DNA from: Bacillus sp. USDA818B3_A
GTDB taxonomy: Bacteria > Bacillota > Bacilli > Bacillales > Cytobacillaceae
Direction: 5' to 3'
Assembly (NCBI RefSeq): GCF_009928415.1
Contig: NZ_JAABNN010000001.1
Coordinates: 395,017-459,016 of the forward strand
DNA: 64,000 nt
The position numbers and the translations under genes are program-made. The notes under the pieces were generated by a model. That model was not told the origin of the DNA. It was given only the letters and a program-made list of their open reading frames with translations, and did not search any database. How positions within the stretch are numbered: the stretch's first letter is position 1; each line of letters starts with the position of its first letter. Positions 54,095 through 63,199 of the stretch are shown here, piece after piece.

Positions 54095-55513
54095 TTACAA
54101 TGTTAAAGTTTCTTTTTGTTCATCATTTTGATTTGATCCATATTTAGCCCGTTTTAAAAACTGTCCAGCGCCTGGTTTTCCAACAAACTGTTTATCACGG
54201 ATCACAAATTCCCCCCGCGAAAGGACGGAGACAGGCTCGCCTGTCACTTTCATGCCTTCAAACGCATTATAATCCACGGCCATATGGTGCGTTTCAGCTG
54301 AAATAACGCGTTCCACTGTTGGATCAAAAATGACAATATCTGCATCTGCTCCAATGGCAATCGTTCCTTTTTTTGGATACAAACCAAATAACTTAGCGAC
54401 CTTTGTTGAGGTGATATCGACAAATTGATTTAGCGAAATTCTTCCTTTCTTAACCCCCTCAGAAAAGAGAATACTAACCCGGTCCTCAATGATTGGCCCG
54501 CCGTTCGGGATTTTTGAGAAATCTCCCTTTCCGAGATCTTTTTGGCCGACAAAGTCAAAGGAGCATTGATCCGAACCTAAAGTCTGCAATTGACCTGTTC
54601 TTAGTGCATTCCATAATTCTTCTTGATTCCATTTTTCACGTAATGGCGGTGACCATACGTATTTTGCACCTTCAAAATTTGGCCTTTCTAAGTAAGATTG
54701 GTCTAAAACCAAATACTGCGGGCAAGTTTCACCCCAGATATCAATCCCTTTGCTTCTTGCCTCAGCAATTTTACGTGCAGCTTCTGCACACGATACGTGG
54801 ACCACATATAGTTGGGATTTAGCTAATTCGGTTAATGTTGCCGCCCTGCCAGTAGCTTCCGCTTCTACTTCAGGCGGCCTTGTTAAGGCATGAAAAATAG
54901 GATCAGTATTACCATCTTCCAAAGCTTTTTTCACTAAATAATCAATTACGTCACCATTTTCTGCATGGACCATAACGAGTGCGCCAAGATTCTTTGCAGC
55001 AATCAATGTTTTGAAAAGTGTTTCATCATCCGCCTGAAACTGATTTTTATAAGCCATAAAAACTTTCAGTGACGTAATCCCCTCTTCCTCAATCATTTTA
55101 GGCAGTTCCGCCAGCTTTTCATTATTCATCTTTACAATTTGCAGGTGGAACCCATAATCGATCACAGCTTTATCTTTTGATTTTGCATGCCAGGTATTGA
55201 CCGCACTTTTCAATGTCGCCCCTTTTGTAGTTAAACAGAAATCAATGATGGTTGTCGTACCGCCAAAGGCTGCCGCCATTGTACCTGTTTCAAAGTCATC
55301 CTTTGTAACCGTCCCGCCAAAGGGCATATCAAGATGGGTATGTGGATCAATTCCGCCGGGGAACACGTAACAGCCTTTTGCATCAATGACCTCTGCACCG
55401 GCAGTTGGGAGATTTTCTCCGATTTGAGTAACGACCCCATTTTCAATACACACATCGGCCAGGTAAGTATCAGCCGCTGTTACGACTGTTCCATTTTTAA
55501 TGATTTTTTTCAT
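54095..55513 (-). CDS. hydA: Dihydropyrimidinase
   Basis: A 472-residue cyclic amidohydrolase of the D-hydantoinase/dihydropyrimidinase family. The metal-site sequences are GGIDPHTHLDMPF, the carboxylated lysine in SLKVFMAYKNQF, VMVHAENGDVI, YVVHVSCAEAARKIAEA and TLGSDQCSF. It opens dihydrouracil to N-carbamoyl-beta-alanine. The ATG at 55513 is 7 bases after GGAG; the ATG directly before it is also possible. It follows preA and precedes the permease. Confidence 0.93.
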   Translation of the reverse strand: MKKIIKNGTVVTAADTYLADVCIENGVVTQIGENLPTAGAEVIDAKGCYVFPGGIDPHTHLDMPFGGTVTKDDFETGTMAAAFGGTTTIIDFCLTTKGATLKSAVNTWHAKSKDKAVIDYGFHLQIVKMNNEKLAELPKMIEEEGITSLKVFMAYKNQFQADDETLFKTLIAAKNLGALVMVHAENGDVIDYLVKKALEDGNTDPIFHALTRPPEVEAEATGRAATLTELAKSQLYVVHVSCAEAARKIAEARSKGIDIWGETCPQYLVLDQSYLERPNFEGAKYVWSPPLREKWNQEELWNALRTGQLQTLGSDQCSFDFVGQKDLGKGDFSKIPNGGPIIEDRVSILFSEGVKKGRISLNQFVDITSTKVAKLFGLYPKKGTIAIGADADIVIFDPTVERVISAETHHMAVDYNAFEGMKVTGEPVSVLSRGEFVIRDKQFVGKPGAGQFLKRAKYGSNQNDEQKETLTL

Positions 55514-55547
55514 CATCTCACTCCATTCTTTTTGAATGTCTGTTATT

Positions 55548-56834
55548 TTATTTTTTAACAATACCGATTTCACAAGAGAGTTTTCCTAGTGCTGCCTGCC
55601 GTTCATTCCAGGTCATCGGCGGCAGTTCACTAGGAACTTCAACCATTTCAATCGCACCATCCACAGGGCAGACGATTGAACATAAATTACACCCGACACA
55701 ATCCTCTTCCCTTACCTTCAGAATGCTATTTCCATTAACGTCCTTCAGCATATCTATACATTGATGAGAGGTATCCTCACAGGCAATATGGCACTTATTG
55801 CAATTAATGCAGACATCATTATTGATTCTGGCAACAATACTATAGTTCAAATCAAGGTCGCCCCAGTCGGAATATTTCGGTATGGATTTACCAACTAAAT
55901 CCATAACAGAGGCAATACCCTTTTCATCTAAATAGTTATTTAATCCTTCAATCATATCCTCCACGATTCTAAAGCCATGGTGCATGGCCGCTGTACAAAC
56001 CTGGACCCCGCTTGCCCCCATCAACATAAATTCAACTGCACTTTGCCAGTTCGAAACTCCTCCAATTCCAGAGATTGGAATATTAATCCTTGGGTTTCTT
56101 GCACACTCCCCAACCATATGCAAGGCAATTGGTTTGACCGCCGGCCCGCAGTATCCTCCATGTGCACCTTTCCCAGCAACATGCGGAATGGTATTCCAAG
56201 TATCAATATCCACCCCTGCTAAACTATTAATGGTATTAATCATACTAATGGCATCCGCACCTCCCTGGACCGCTGCCTCAGCCGTTGCTGTGATATCGGT
56301 TATGTTCGGTGTGAGTTTTACGATTACCGGAGTCTTAGCTGCTTCCTTAACCCAATAGGTTTGTTTTTCAACTAGAGCTGGAACTTGCCCTGATGCAGCT
56401 CCCATCCCTCTTTCAGCCATTCCATGAGGGCATCCAAAATTTAATTCAAGTCCATCTACGCCTACGGCCTCTACCTTTTTTACAATTTCGTGCCATTTTT
56501 CCTGCTTTGGCTCGACCATTAATGAAGCAATAATCGCATGATTAGGGAATCGCTTTTTGGTTTCATAAATTTCTTTTAGGTTTACCTCCAGAGGGCGATC
56601 CGTTATGAGTTCAATATTGTTAAATCCCGCTACCTTTTGGCCATTAAAGCTGACGGCAGCAAATCGTGAAGATGTATTGATTATTGGCTCTCCCAATGTC
56701 TTCCAAACGGCACCTCCCCAGCCTGCTTCAAACGCACGTTGGACCTGATAACCAGAGTTTGTTGGGGGTGCTGAAGCTAACCAAAATGGATTTGGTGATT
56801 TTATTCCAGCCAGATCAATCCGTAAATCTGCCAT
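55548..56834 (-). CDS. preA: NAD-dependent dihydropyrimidine dehydrogenase subunit PreA
   Basis: A 428-residue subunit. Residues about 5-310 form a dihydroorotate-dehydrogenase-like FMN barrel (SPNPFWLASAPPTNSGYQVQ, GLELNFGCPHGMAERGMGAA, ISGIGGVSNWQSAVEFMLMG). The C-terminus has two 4Fe-4S motifs, CINCNKCHIAC and CVGCNLCSIVCP. It reduces uracil or thymine to the dihydro form with electrons from PreT. It follows preT by 36 bases. Confidence 0.95.
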   Translation of the reverse strand: MADLRIDLAGIKSPNPFWLASAPPTNSGYQVQRAFEAGWGGAVWKTLGEPIINTSSRFAAVSFNGQKVAGFNNIELITDRPLEVNLKEIYETKKRFPNHAIIASLMVEPKQEKWHEIVKKVEAVGVDGLELNFGCPHGMAERGMGAASGQVPALVEKQTYWVKEAAKTPVIVKLTPNITDITATAEAAVQGGADAISMINTINSLAGVDIDTWNTIPHVAGKGAHGGYCGPAVKPIALHMVGECARNPRINIPISGIGGVSNWQSAVEFMLMGASGVQVCTAAMHHGFRIVEDMIEGLNNYLDEKGIASVMDLVGKSIPKYSDWGDLDLNYSIVARINNDVCINCNKCHIACEDTSHQCIDMLKDVNGNSILKVREEDCVGCNLCSIVCPVDGAIEMVEVPSELPPMTWNERQAALGKLSCEIGIVKK

Positions 56835-56870
56835 ATTCCTACCTCCTTTTTATGCTTGATTCCATTGATC

Positions 56871-58247
56871 TCATGCGGTCTCAACAACTGAAGGTTTCAG
56901 TATTTGATGGATACTATAGGCACTTTCTTTCCCTTGCTGGACGGCAGATACCACCATCGCATCACCCTGTTGTCCTTTCCCAAATATGACATCTCCACAG
57001 GCAAATACCTTCTGATTGGATGTTTGATAGGTGGCAGGATTAATCTTTACAACACCGCCATTATGCTCTAGCTGAAATTGTTCGATCAGTTCCACATATC
57101 TGGATTGACCATTTGCTTTAATAACCGCATCAACTTCAAGGAAAAATTCGCTACCTTTGATCGGAACAGGGCGCCTTCGGCCATCTTCACCTGGTTCTGT
57201 CAGCTCCATCTTGATGCATTCAATACCAGTTACCTTCCCATGCTTATCACCTACTACCCTCACTGGTGCAGTAAGCCAGCGGAATTCCACCCCATCCTGT
57301 TTGGCGAATTCATATTCGAATTCATAGGCAGTCATTTCCTCCCTTGTTCGTCGATAGAGGATTTTGACATTGTCAGCGCCGAGACGAACTGAATTTGTGG
57401 CGGCATCAATCGCTGTGTTTCCTGCACCTATTACCACAACCTTCTTTCCTAAAAGGTGATTTGAAAGTGGTTTTGTTTTCGTTTCCTTTACAAATTCGAT
57501 GGCGTCGAAAACCCCTGTCAATTCCTCACCACTTATTCCTAACGACGGAACTTTGGACATTCCAACCGCAAGAATAATAGCGTCATAGTTTTTCAAGACT
57601 TCTTCTGTTGTTATATCTTTACCAACTCTTGTGCTGGTTCGAATTTCAACATTTAAGCTCTCGATTTGCTTCACTTCCCAGAAGGAGATGTCCAGCGGTA
57701 GTCGAAATGGAACGATTCCATAGGTATTTAATCCGCCAGCCTTTTCTTCTGCTTCAAAAATAGTAACTTCATAACCCAGTAGCGCAAGTTCTCTTGCAGC
57801 AGACAATCCTGCTGGTCCACCTCCAACGATTGCCACTGTCTTTCCATTTTTCTTTCCAGCCTTAAAGAGGGATTGCTCATTCTGGATTGCCCAGTCCGTT
57901 GCATAACGCTGAAGGTTCCCAATCATAATTGGCTTGGTAGAATGGTTCAAGACACAAGCGCCCTCACATAATTCTTCCGTCGGACAGACACGCGCACAGC
58001 TGGCACCGATGGGATTTGCAGTGAAAATCGTTTTTGCGGATCCTTTTAAATTGCCTGACGCAATTTTTTTTATAAACGAAGGTATATCAATTCCAGTAGG
58101 ACACGCTTTGATACAAGGTGCATCGTAACAATAAAGACATCGATTGGACTCTTCAAATGCTTCCTGCTTGGTTAATCCAGGAATAATTTCATGAAAATTC
58201 AGACTTAAATCTTCAGATGATAGTTTGGAATGATTTGTCACACCCAA
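56871..58247 (-). CDS. preT: NAD-dependent dihydropyrimidine dehydrogenase subunit PreT
   Basis: A 458-residue glutamate-synthase-small-subunit-like protein. N-terminal Fe-S cysteines (CLYCYDAPCIKACPTGIDIP, CARVCPTEELCEGAC) are followed by an FAD site (IVGGGPAGLSAARELALLGY) and a nucleotide site (VVIGAGNTAIDAATNSVRLG). It passes electrons from NAD(P)H to PreA. It starts at TTG 58247, 10 bases after GGAGG. It lies 30 bases after the hydrolase gene. Confidence 0.93.
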   Translation of the reverse strand: MGVTNHSKLSSEDLSLNFHEIIPGLTKQEAFEESNRCLYCYDAPCIKACPTGIDIPSFIKKIASGNLKGSAKTIFTANPIGASCARVCPTEELCEGACVLNHSTKPIMIGNLQRYATDWAIQNEQSLFKAGKKNGKTVAIVGGGPAGLSAARELALLGYEVTIFEAEEKAGGLNTYGIVPFRLPLDISFWEVKQIESLNVEIRTSTRVGKDITTEEVLKNYDAIILAVGMSKVPSLGISGEELTGVFDAIEFVKETKTKPLSNHLLGKKVVVIGAGNTAIDAATNSVRLGADNVKILYRRTREEMTAYEFEYEFAKQDGVEFRWLTAPVRVVGDKHGKVTGIECIKMELTEPGEDGRRRPVPIKGSEFFLEVDAVIKANGQSRYVELIEQFQLEHNGGVVKINPATYQTSNQKVFACGDVIFGKGQQGDAMVVSAVQQGKESAYSIHQILKPSVVETA

Positions 58248-58277
58248 TTTTCCAAAACCTCCTTCATAGATATCTGA

Positions 58278-59510
58278 TTAAAATGACAGGACCGCCTCCA
58301 GCAGGACATTTACTCCCTTAGCGCAATCCTCCCAAGTGGTAAGCTCTTCTTCACAATGGCTTTTTCCATTAATACTTGGAACAAAAATCATGGCTGTTGG
58401 GATATAGCTAGCCAAAAATTGTGCATCATGACCGGCACCGCTATCCATTCTTTTATAGGAGTAGTTTAATGATTTCGTAGATTTCTCTAACAGATCACAT
58501 ATTTGTTCATCAAATAAAACAGTTGATCGGTCCCATAGTTTCTCCGTTCGAATTTCACAACCCTCATTAGCCGCCGATTGTTTGAGACCTAGAATAATCT
58601 CTTCAACCTTTTTAATTACGATTGGATCCTTGTGTCTAGCTTCTAGTGAAAAAATGACTTTATTAGGTATGACTGTATGAATATTAGGTAGGACGTTCAT
58701 GCGGCCCATAGTGAAAACTAAATCCTTATTAAGAGCACGTAGCTTTTGACGAGCTTCACTAATCAAATTATTGGCAGCAAAAAGTGCATCTCTTCTCATG
58801 TCCATTGGAGTTGTGCCAGCATGGTCTGATTCTCCTGTCACCTCAATTTCATAGCAAACCATTCCAAGCACGCATTCTACTACACCGATGGATAAAGATT
58901 CCCTTTCAAGAATCGGTCCTTGTTCAATATGTAATTCTAAGAAGGCCGATGCTTCCTTTAAACGAGATTCTTCCTGTCCAACATATCCGATTGACTGTAG
59001 TGCTTTTTCAAAAGTAATACCATTGACATCCTTTTTCTTAAGCATTGCGGCTTTATCGAATTTACCTGACAACACACCGGAAGACATCATCGATGGTTCA
59101 AATCTGGCCCCTTCTTCATTTGTTATATCAGCAATGACAAGGGGAATTCTTGGCTTAATATTATTTTCAACTAAGGCACGAGCAACTTCTAAACCAGCTA
59201 CTACACCTAATACTCCGTCAAACCGTCCCCCCTTTTTTACGGAGTCTAAATGGGAACCAATCACGAGCGGCGGTTTGTCTTCGACACCGGCTAATCTTGC
59301 GTAGATATTCCCCATATCATCAATCTCAACCGACATCCCCAAATCTTTACAGCAAGATATATAGTACTCTCTAGCTAAACGATCCTCTTCTGACAGGGCT
59401 AAACGTGTTACGCCATTATTTTCAGTACGTCCGATATTAGCAAATTGTTCAAGCGTGGACTGCAAACGTTCGCTGCTGATTACTATTTTTTGTTGTTCCG
59501 TCACCTGCAT
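58278..59510 (-). CDS. Zn-dependent amidohydrolase (beta-ureidopropionase type)
   Basis: A 410-residue M20-family hydrolase of the hydantoinase/carbamoylase group. It shows VIGSHLDSVKKGGRFDGVLG, the EEGARF acidic pair, LELHIEQGPILERESLSIGV and the dimer-domain GESDHAGTTPMDMRRDALFA. It should cleave N-carbamoyl-beta-alanine to beta-alanine, CO2 and ammonia. Allantoate or ureidoglycolate hydrolase is possible by family alone, but the operon argues for the pyrimidine route. The start follows AGGAGC. First gene of the operon. Confidence 0.9.
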   Translation of the reverse strand: MQVTEQQKIVISSERLQSTLEQFANIGRTENNGVTRLALSEEDRLAREYYISCCKDLGMSVEIDDMGNIYARLAGVEDKPPLVIGSHLDSVKKGGRFDGVLGVVAGLEVARALVENNIKPRIPLVIADITNEEGARFEPSMMSSGVLSGKFDKAAMLKKKDVNGITFEKALQSIGYVGQEESRLKEASAFLELHIEQGPILERESLSIGVVECVLGMVCYEIEVTGESDHAGTTPMDMRRDALFAANNLISEARQKLRALNKDLVFTMGRMNVLPNIHTVIPNKVIFSLEARHKDPIVIKKVEEIILGLKQSAANEGCEIRTEKLWDRSTVLFDEQICDLLEKSTKSLNYSYKRMDSGAGHDAQFLASYIPTAMIFVPSINGKSHCEEELTTWEDCAKGVNVLLEAVLSF

Positions 59511-59575
59511 CCTGCTCCTTTCATCACATTCTGGTGTGAAAAAATTATTTAACTATACTTAGATCCTCCTAATTG

Positions 59576-59595
59576 TTAAGCTAAAACTAGCTTAA
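59576..59595. promoter_or_regulatory. Palindrome upstream of the pyrimidine operon
   Basis: TTAAGCTA and TAGCTTAA flank four bases, 66 bases upstream of the first gene. It is a likely operator for the regulator encoded at 59705-61075. Confidence 0.55.
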
Positions 59596-59704
59596 TGTCT
59601 TTTATATGTCTTTAATTAAAGGCCTAGATTAATTATCTTCCTTAAATAAAACTTATTCCATTATCTGGTAAGGTAATCTAACAAAGTAATTATTAAAACC
59701 GCCG

Positions 59705-61075
59705 TCATTTTTTCTCCATAGATTTTCCACCTATATGACTGGTCACTAAAAAGTCAGGTACATATCTTTGTTCTCCCTTTTCATTGACTAGTTTTGCTAA
59801 TTCAGCATAATCGATTTCGTAAACAATCCGAGGCCGCCCTTTTTGATTCATGGTCTCTTTCCCAATGATTCTCGCAATCTTCTTTTCGCATAAACCTTTT
59901 AAAATTCTCGCGGCATGACGTTCGCTCGTATTCATCCCAATACTTAATTCCCTTGTGGTCACATCTTTTTTCTGTATCATAGATAACCAGGCATAAAATT
60001 TACGCAGCGTTAACGAATTTTGATTATTATCGTCACTTTTTTGAAGTGGATAATTCATTGTTTCTACCGTTCCAAGCGGCCCGTAGATTCTTTTTTCTGC
60101 GTCGATTAAAAAACTGCTTCCTTTTTTCTCTCTTATCGAAAATTCAAGAGCATTTCTTGCATTATAAGCGGCACTTTCGGCTGTATCCGCATAGCCAATC
60201 CCAAGATTAACCGTAGCGGTAAAAAGTTTGTTTAGATCATTAAGGAAGGAGAAATCTTTTCTTCTATTCGTTACTTTTTCAAACACACCACGTGTGGTAT
60301 AAAGCGTAATAATATCTTCTTCCGAAAAGTTAGTGCCGGAAAACAGCAGATTTCCATATTCTAAAATTCTTTGTTTGATTAAATGACGTTCTTTTAGGAA
60401 TTGCTCATCCCTTTCCCTTTCGTTAAAAATCATCTTAAATTGTAAGACGGTAATCTGAGCTTCCTCTTTTTTTTGCCTCTGCCCACTTAATACCGCTTTG
60501 CGTAATGTTTCTCGTATATTTGCATTTGTGTGTTTAATTAAAAAAACAGGTACATGCAAGGCCATTAGTCTTTCATACACTGAGTTTAAAGTGGTGGCAA
60601 CGACATGTACTTTTCCTTCTTTCAATAAATTAAAGTGATAGCCTGCTAACAAATCACTGTCCACTGTCTCTTCTTCCTTAAATGTGATTAATCGATACGG
60701 GATTCTAGAAATGCCCATTTCCTCATAGATTTCTTCAATATAATAGGGCTCAACAATATCGAAACTAATAATAGGGTAACGAAGGTATTTTTCATAAATC
60801 TCTAATAGGATTCGATAAATATCGGAGCCTTCAAACGGAATAAAATAAGATATTACATCCAAGGGGATTTCCCCTTTTGAAATAAAAAAAGGCGTCGGAC
60901 CAGCAAAAATATATATATCCTTCAGCTCTTGGTGTTCCCGGACTAATATTGCTGATTCTTCTGCCTTTTCGTAGATTAGTGATTTTGTTCTGAGTTCATT
61001 AAATTCACATGCAATCTTGCTTATTTTATTTACTAATGGCCTGGGCCCAATAATAAAGACATTAAGTTTTACCAT
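59705..61075 (-). CDS. Unusual multidomain transcriptional regulator
   Basis: A 456-residue protein. Residues 1-200 are an undefined sensor domain. A charged helical stretch (about 205-245) follows. A middle domain (about 265-365) has LGIGYADTAESAAYNARNAL, resembling the GGDEF-like/GTP cyclohydrolase III fold of some regulators. A C-terminal winged helix (about 380-435: TTRELSIGMNTSERHAARIL) completes it. The start at 61075 is 5 bases after GGAGG. It lies directly upstream of the pyrimidine operon and probably controls it. I cannot name the family. Confidence 0.68.
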   Translation of the reverse strand: MVKLNVFIIGPRPLVNKISKIACEFNELRTKSLIYEKAEESAILVREHQELKDIYIFAGPTPFFISKGEIPLDVISYFIPFEGSDIYRILLEIYEKYLRYPIISFDIVEPYYIEEIYEEMGISRIPYRLITFKEEETVDSDLLAGYHFNLLKEGKVHVVATTLNSVYERLMALHVPVFLIKHTNANIRETLRKAVLSGQRQKKEEAQITVLQFKMIFNERERDEQFLKERHLIKQRILEYGNLLFSGTNFSEEDIITLYTTRGVFEKVTNRRKDFSFLNDLNKLFTATVNLGIGYADTAESAAYNARNALEFSIREKKGSSFLIDAEKRIYGPLGTVETMNYPLQKSDDNNQNSLTLRKFYAWLSMIQKKDVTTRELSIGMNTSERHAARILKGLCEKKIARIIGKETMNQKGRPRIVYEIDYAELAKLVNEKGEQRYVPDFLVTSHIGGKSMEKK

Positions 61076-61216
61076 CATCACCTCCGTTCAACGACCATGA
61101 ATGCTCGTTCTTTAATAGGCCGCTTGGGCTGATTATCTTTATTACTGTTGAAAAAATCCACCACTTTGAAATATAAGCTCACATTGAAATTTATGTAAAC
61201 GGATACATTTTAGAAC

Positions 61217-61256
61217 AAAAAAACCTGGTCCTATTGATTGGTACAAAGGATCAGGT
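61217..61256 (-). terminator. DNA glycosylase gene terminator
   Basis: Minus-strand ACCTGATCCT pairs with AGGACCAGGT (one mismatch), followed by seven T. It overlaps the stop codon at 61251. Confidence 0.8.
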
Positions 61257-61862
61257 CTTCTGATGTCTAGAAACATATTTATTATTTGTAACCCAGAATC
61301 GCCAAGGATAGTCTCTGGCTTCACCTGAATTGTCAATTCCAATTCTTTTTCCAGATGATATGCTGTTTGGTGAAAAACCTTTGGCTATAAATAAGGGTGG
61401 TGCTGTAAGCTGCCAGCCATAGTCCTCCATTGAAATCCCAAGTGCTTTTGTCAGTTTGCCTGGGCCGTTTGTTAATTTTATTAGATCTTCCATGTTTCTT
61501 CTGGTTTTCATAAGTTCAATACCGTGCTTAGGTTCCAAGGCTCTTATTAATACCGCTTCAGGTTTCTCCTCTCCTCCGCTTACCACATTAAACAGGCAGT
61601 GTGTATGCATAACATACGTATAGGCTAGACCGGACCGTTGAAACATGACTTCCGTTCGTTTCGTACGCCGGTTTTGGAAGCTGTGTGCTGCTCTGTCACC
61701 TGGACCGATGTAAGCCTCAGTCTCTACGATATACCCTGAGGCTATGCCTTCGTTTGTTTCTTTTATTAGCTGGCATCCGAGTAATGCCTTCGCTAGTTCA
61801 AGAGTAGGCTGTTCATAGAACTCCTGTAGTAATGGAACCTCCTTCTTAAAAAAATCTTCCAC
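61251..61862 (-). CDS. DNA-3-methyladenine glycosylase (AAG/MPG family)
   Basis: A 203-residue Aag-type alkylbase DNA glycosylase. Conserved parts are LAKALLGCQLI, YIVETEAYIGPGDRAAHSFQ, MFQRSGLAYTYVMHTHCLFN and the C-terminal PRYG-like loop region. The glutamate in ETEAY is the expected catalytic residue. It removes alkylated and deaminated bases. It starts at GTG 61862, 10 bases after GGAG, and stands alone. A different-frame open stretch at 61142-61342 is a shadow. Confidence 0.9.
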   Translation of the reverse strand: MEDFFKKEVPLLQEFYEQPTLELAKALLGCQLIKETNEGIASGYIVETEAYIGPGDRAAHSFQNRRTKRTEVMFQRSGLAYTYVMHTHCLFNVVSGGEEKPEAVLIRALEPKHGIELMKTRRNMEDLIKLTNGPGKLTKALGISMEDYGWQLTAPPLFIAKGFSPNSISSGKRIGIDNSGEARDYPWRFWVTNNKYVSRHQKT

Positions 61863-61987
61863 GTCTGTATCACTCCAAAAAACAATTTATATTAATACTT
61901 GTACCTAATATTCTAGTGTTCAAAACACACCTATTACCTTGTTTTTTCTTCAAGAGGTATTTGTTGACGGCAGTCTGCTGGTTCTAA

Positions 61988-62350
61988 CACTAAGATTCTT
62001 CCTTTAAAGGCATGATTGAAGACTCTTTACTCGTCTTTGCACTTAGTTTGTCCTTTAGACGGCTTATTAAGGACACTTTACTCGTCTTTGCTCTTGGTTT
62101 TGTCTTTTAGAAGGCTTATTAAAGACACTTTACTCGTCTTTGCTCTTGGTTTTGTCCTTTAGAAGGCTTATTAAGGACACTTTGACCGTCTTCTCACTTG
62201 GTTTTGTCCTTTAGAAGGCCTATTAAGGACACTTTGACCGTCTTTGCACTTGGTTTTGTCCTTTAGAAGGCTCATTGGAGACACTTTGATCGTTCTAACA
62301 CTACAGTTTCTCCTCTAGAAGCATGACTGGAAGACATTCTCGTTCTAAGT
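61988..62350. repeat. Tandem array of seven 52-bp units
   Basis: Units start at 61988, 62040 (51 bp), 62091, 62143, 62195, 62247 and 62299. The core is CACTTGGTTTTGTCCTTTAG then AAGGCTTATTAAGGACACTT then TGACCGTCTTTG. Central units are nearly identical and the end units diverge. GTCCTT and AAGGAC within a unit can form a hairpin. The array fills the gap of 555 bases between the glycosylase gene and a small gene; no reading frame spans it. Confidence 0.9.
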
Positions 62351-62417
62351 TGTTTTTAAGCAATAAAATTTAATCTATTTTAGTTACCAATCCCAAAAGT
62401 GTAGGAACGCCTTTCTG

Positions 62418-62627
62418 TTATGAAGGGTTTTCTTTTTCAGTTATAAACCATCCTCCATGTTTTCTTTCTATAAGGAAGATTTCTTCATCAAATTGTTTCC
62501 TTAAGACTTTATATTCCTCATTCTCAATTTTAACCATTGCTACTTTTATTTTCTTAACAGCTATTTCTGGTTTTTGCACTTCAAAAATTAGGTTATTTAT
62601 TAAAAAGAAAGTTTTCTCACGTTTCAT
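62418..62627 (-). CDS. Unknown 69-residue protein
   Basis: A small basic protein (KREKTFFLINNLIFEVQKPE, LRKQFDEEIFLIERKHGGWF) with no recognised family. The ATG at 62627 is 8 bases after GGAAG; a GTG at 62636 lies within the ribosome site. It has no signal peptide and stands alone. Confidence 0.5.
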   Translation of the reverse strand: MKREKTFFLINNLIFEVQKPEIAVKKIKVAMVKIENEEYKVLRKQFDEEIFLIERKHGGWFITEKENPS

Positions 62628-62850
62628 TCTCTCCACTTCCTTCCCCTAATATTAATACGTATAGAATTTGCCAAACATGAAAAATGTCCTTCATTTTTTT
62701 AGAATTTAAACAATATTATTTAAATTAAAAAATTTACAAGACTTTTACAGTAAATGAGCAATTCATTAATAATCGTTTATTATTATTTAATTAGTGAAAG
62801 AATTTAAGCGGTGGAGCCCTGTGCTAATTTTGCCGGAAGAGGTGATATAT

Positions 62851-62988
62851 ATGCAAAAACAATTAGTTGAGTATAACGGAAGAAATTATCTGCTTCTTCA
62901 TCGTTACTCCTCAGATTATTGCGAAATCCAGGATACACAATACAGATATACTATTCTCTTAGTTCAATACTCTGAACTATCTTTTTAG
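62851..62988 (+). CDS. Unknown 45-residue protein
   Basis: A tyrosine-rich small protein (MQKQLVEYNGRNYLLLHRYS, CEIQDTQYRYTILLVQYSEL). The ATG at 62851 follows GAGGTGAT closely, which supports a real gene; the longer frame from 62794 has no ribosome site. A clear terminator follows. Confidence 0.55.
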   Translation: MQKQLVEYNGRNYLLLHRYSSDYCEIQDTQYRYTILLVQYSELSF

Positions 62989-63015
62989 ACAATTTAATTA
63001 TTCACCATACCTATT

Positions 63016-63045
63016 AAGAAGCGTATTCCTGCGCTTCTTTTTTAT
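63016..63045 (+). terminator. Terminator of the 45-residue gene
   Basis: AAGAAGCG pairs with CGCTTCTT over an 8-base loop, followed by TTTTATTT. Confidence 0.8.
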
Positions 63046-63110
63046 TTAAAGATAGGTTCCTATTCTATCCTTTCAACCATGACCTTTTTCCTAAAAAACT
63101 AAAACCAATC

Positions 63111-63149
63111 TTTACAGTTTATTTATAATAGATTAACAATTTCATTTTA
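63111..63149 (+). promoter_or_regulatory. Pho box upstream of the alkaline phosphatase gene
   Basis: TTTACA, TTTATA, TTAACA and ATTTTA repeat with an exact 11-bp period. This is among the clearest PhoP-type boxes in the window and lies 51-89 bases before the start. Confidence 0.82.
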
Positions 63150-63199
63150 AAGTTTAATAGTAAGCAAATTTATTTTAAACACTTTAGGGGGTATTGATT

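Noticed and set aside
61142..61342. Minus-strand frame overlapping the DNA glycosylase 3' end
   Set aside because: Different frame of a known gene that runs through its terminator.
61988..62350. CRISPR array
   Set aside because: The 52-bp units are contiguous repeats with no unique spacers, and no cas genes are present.
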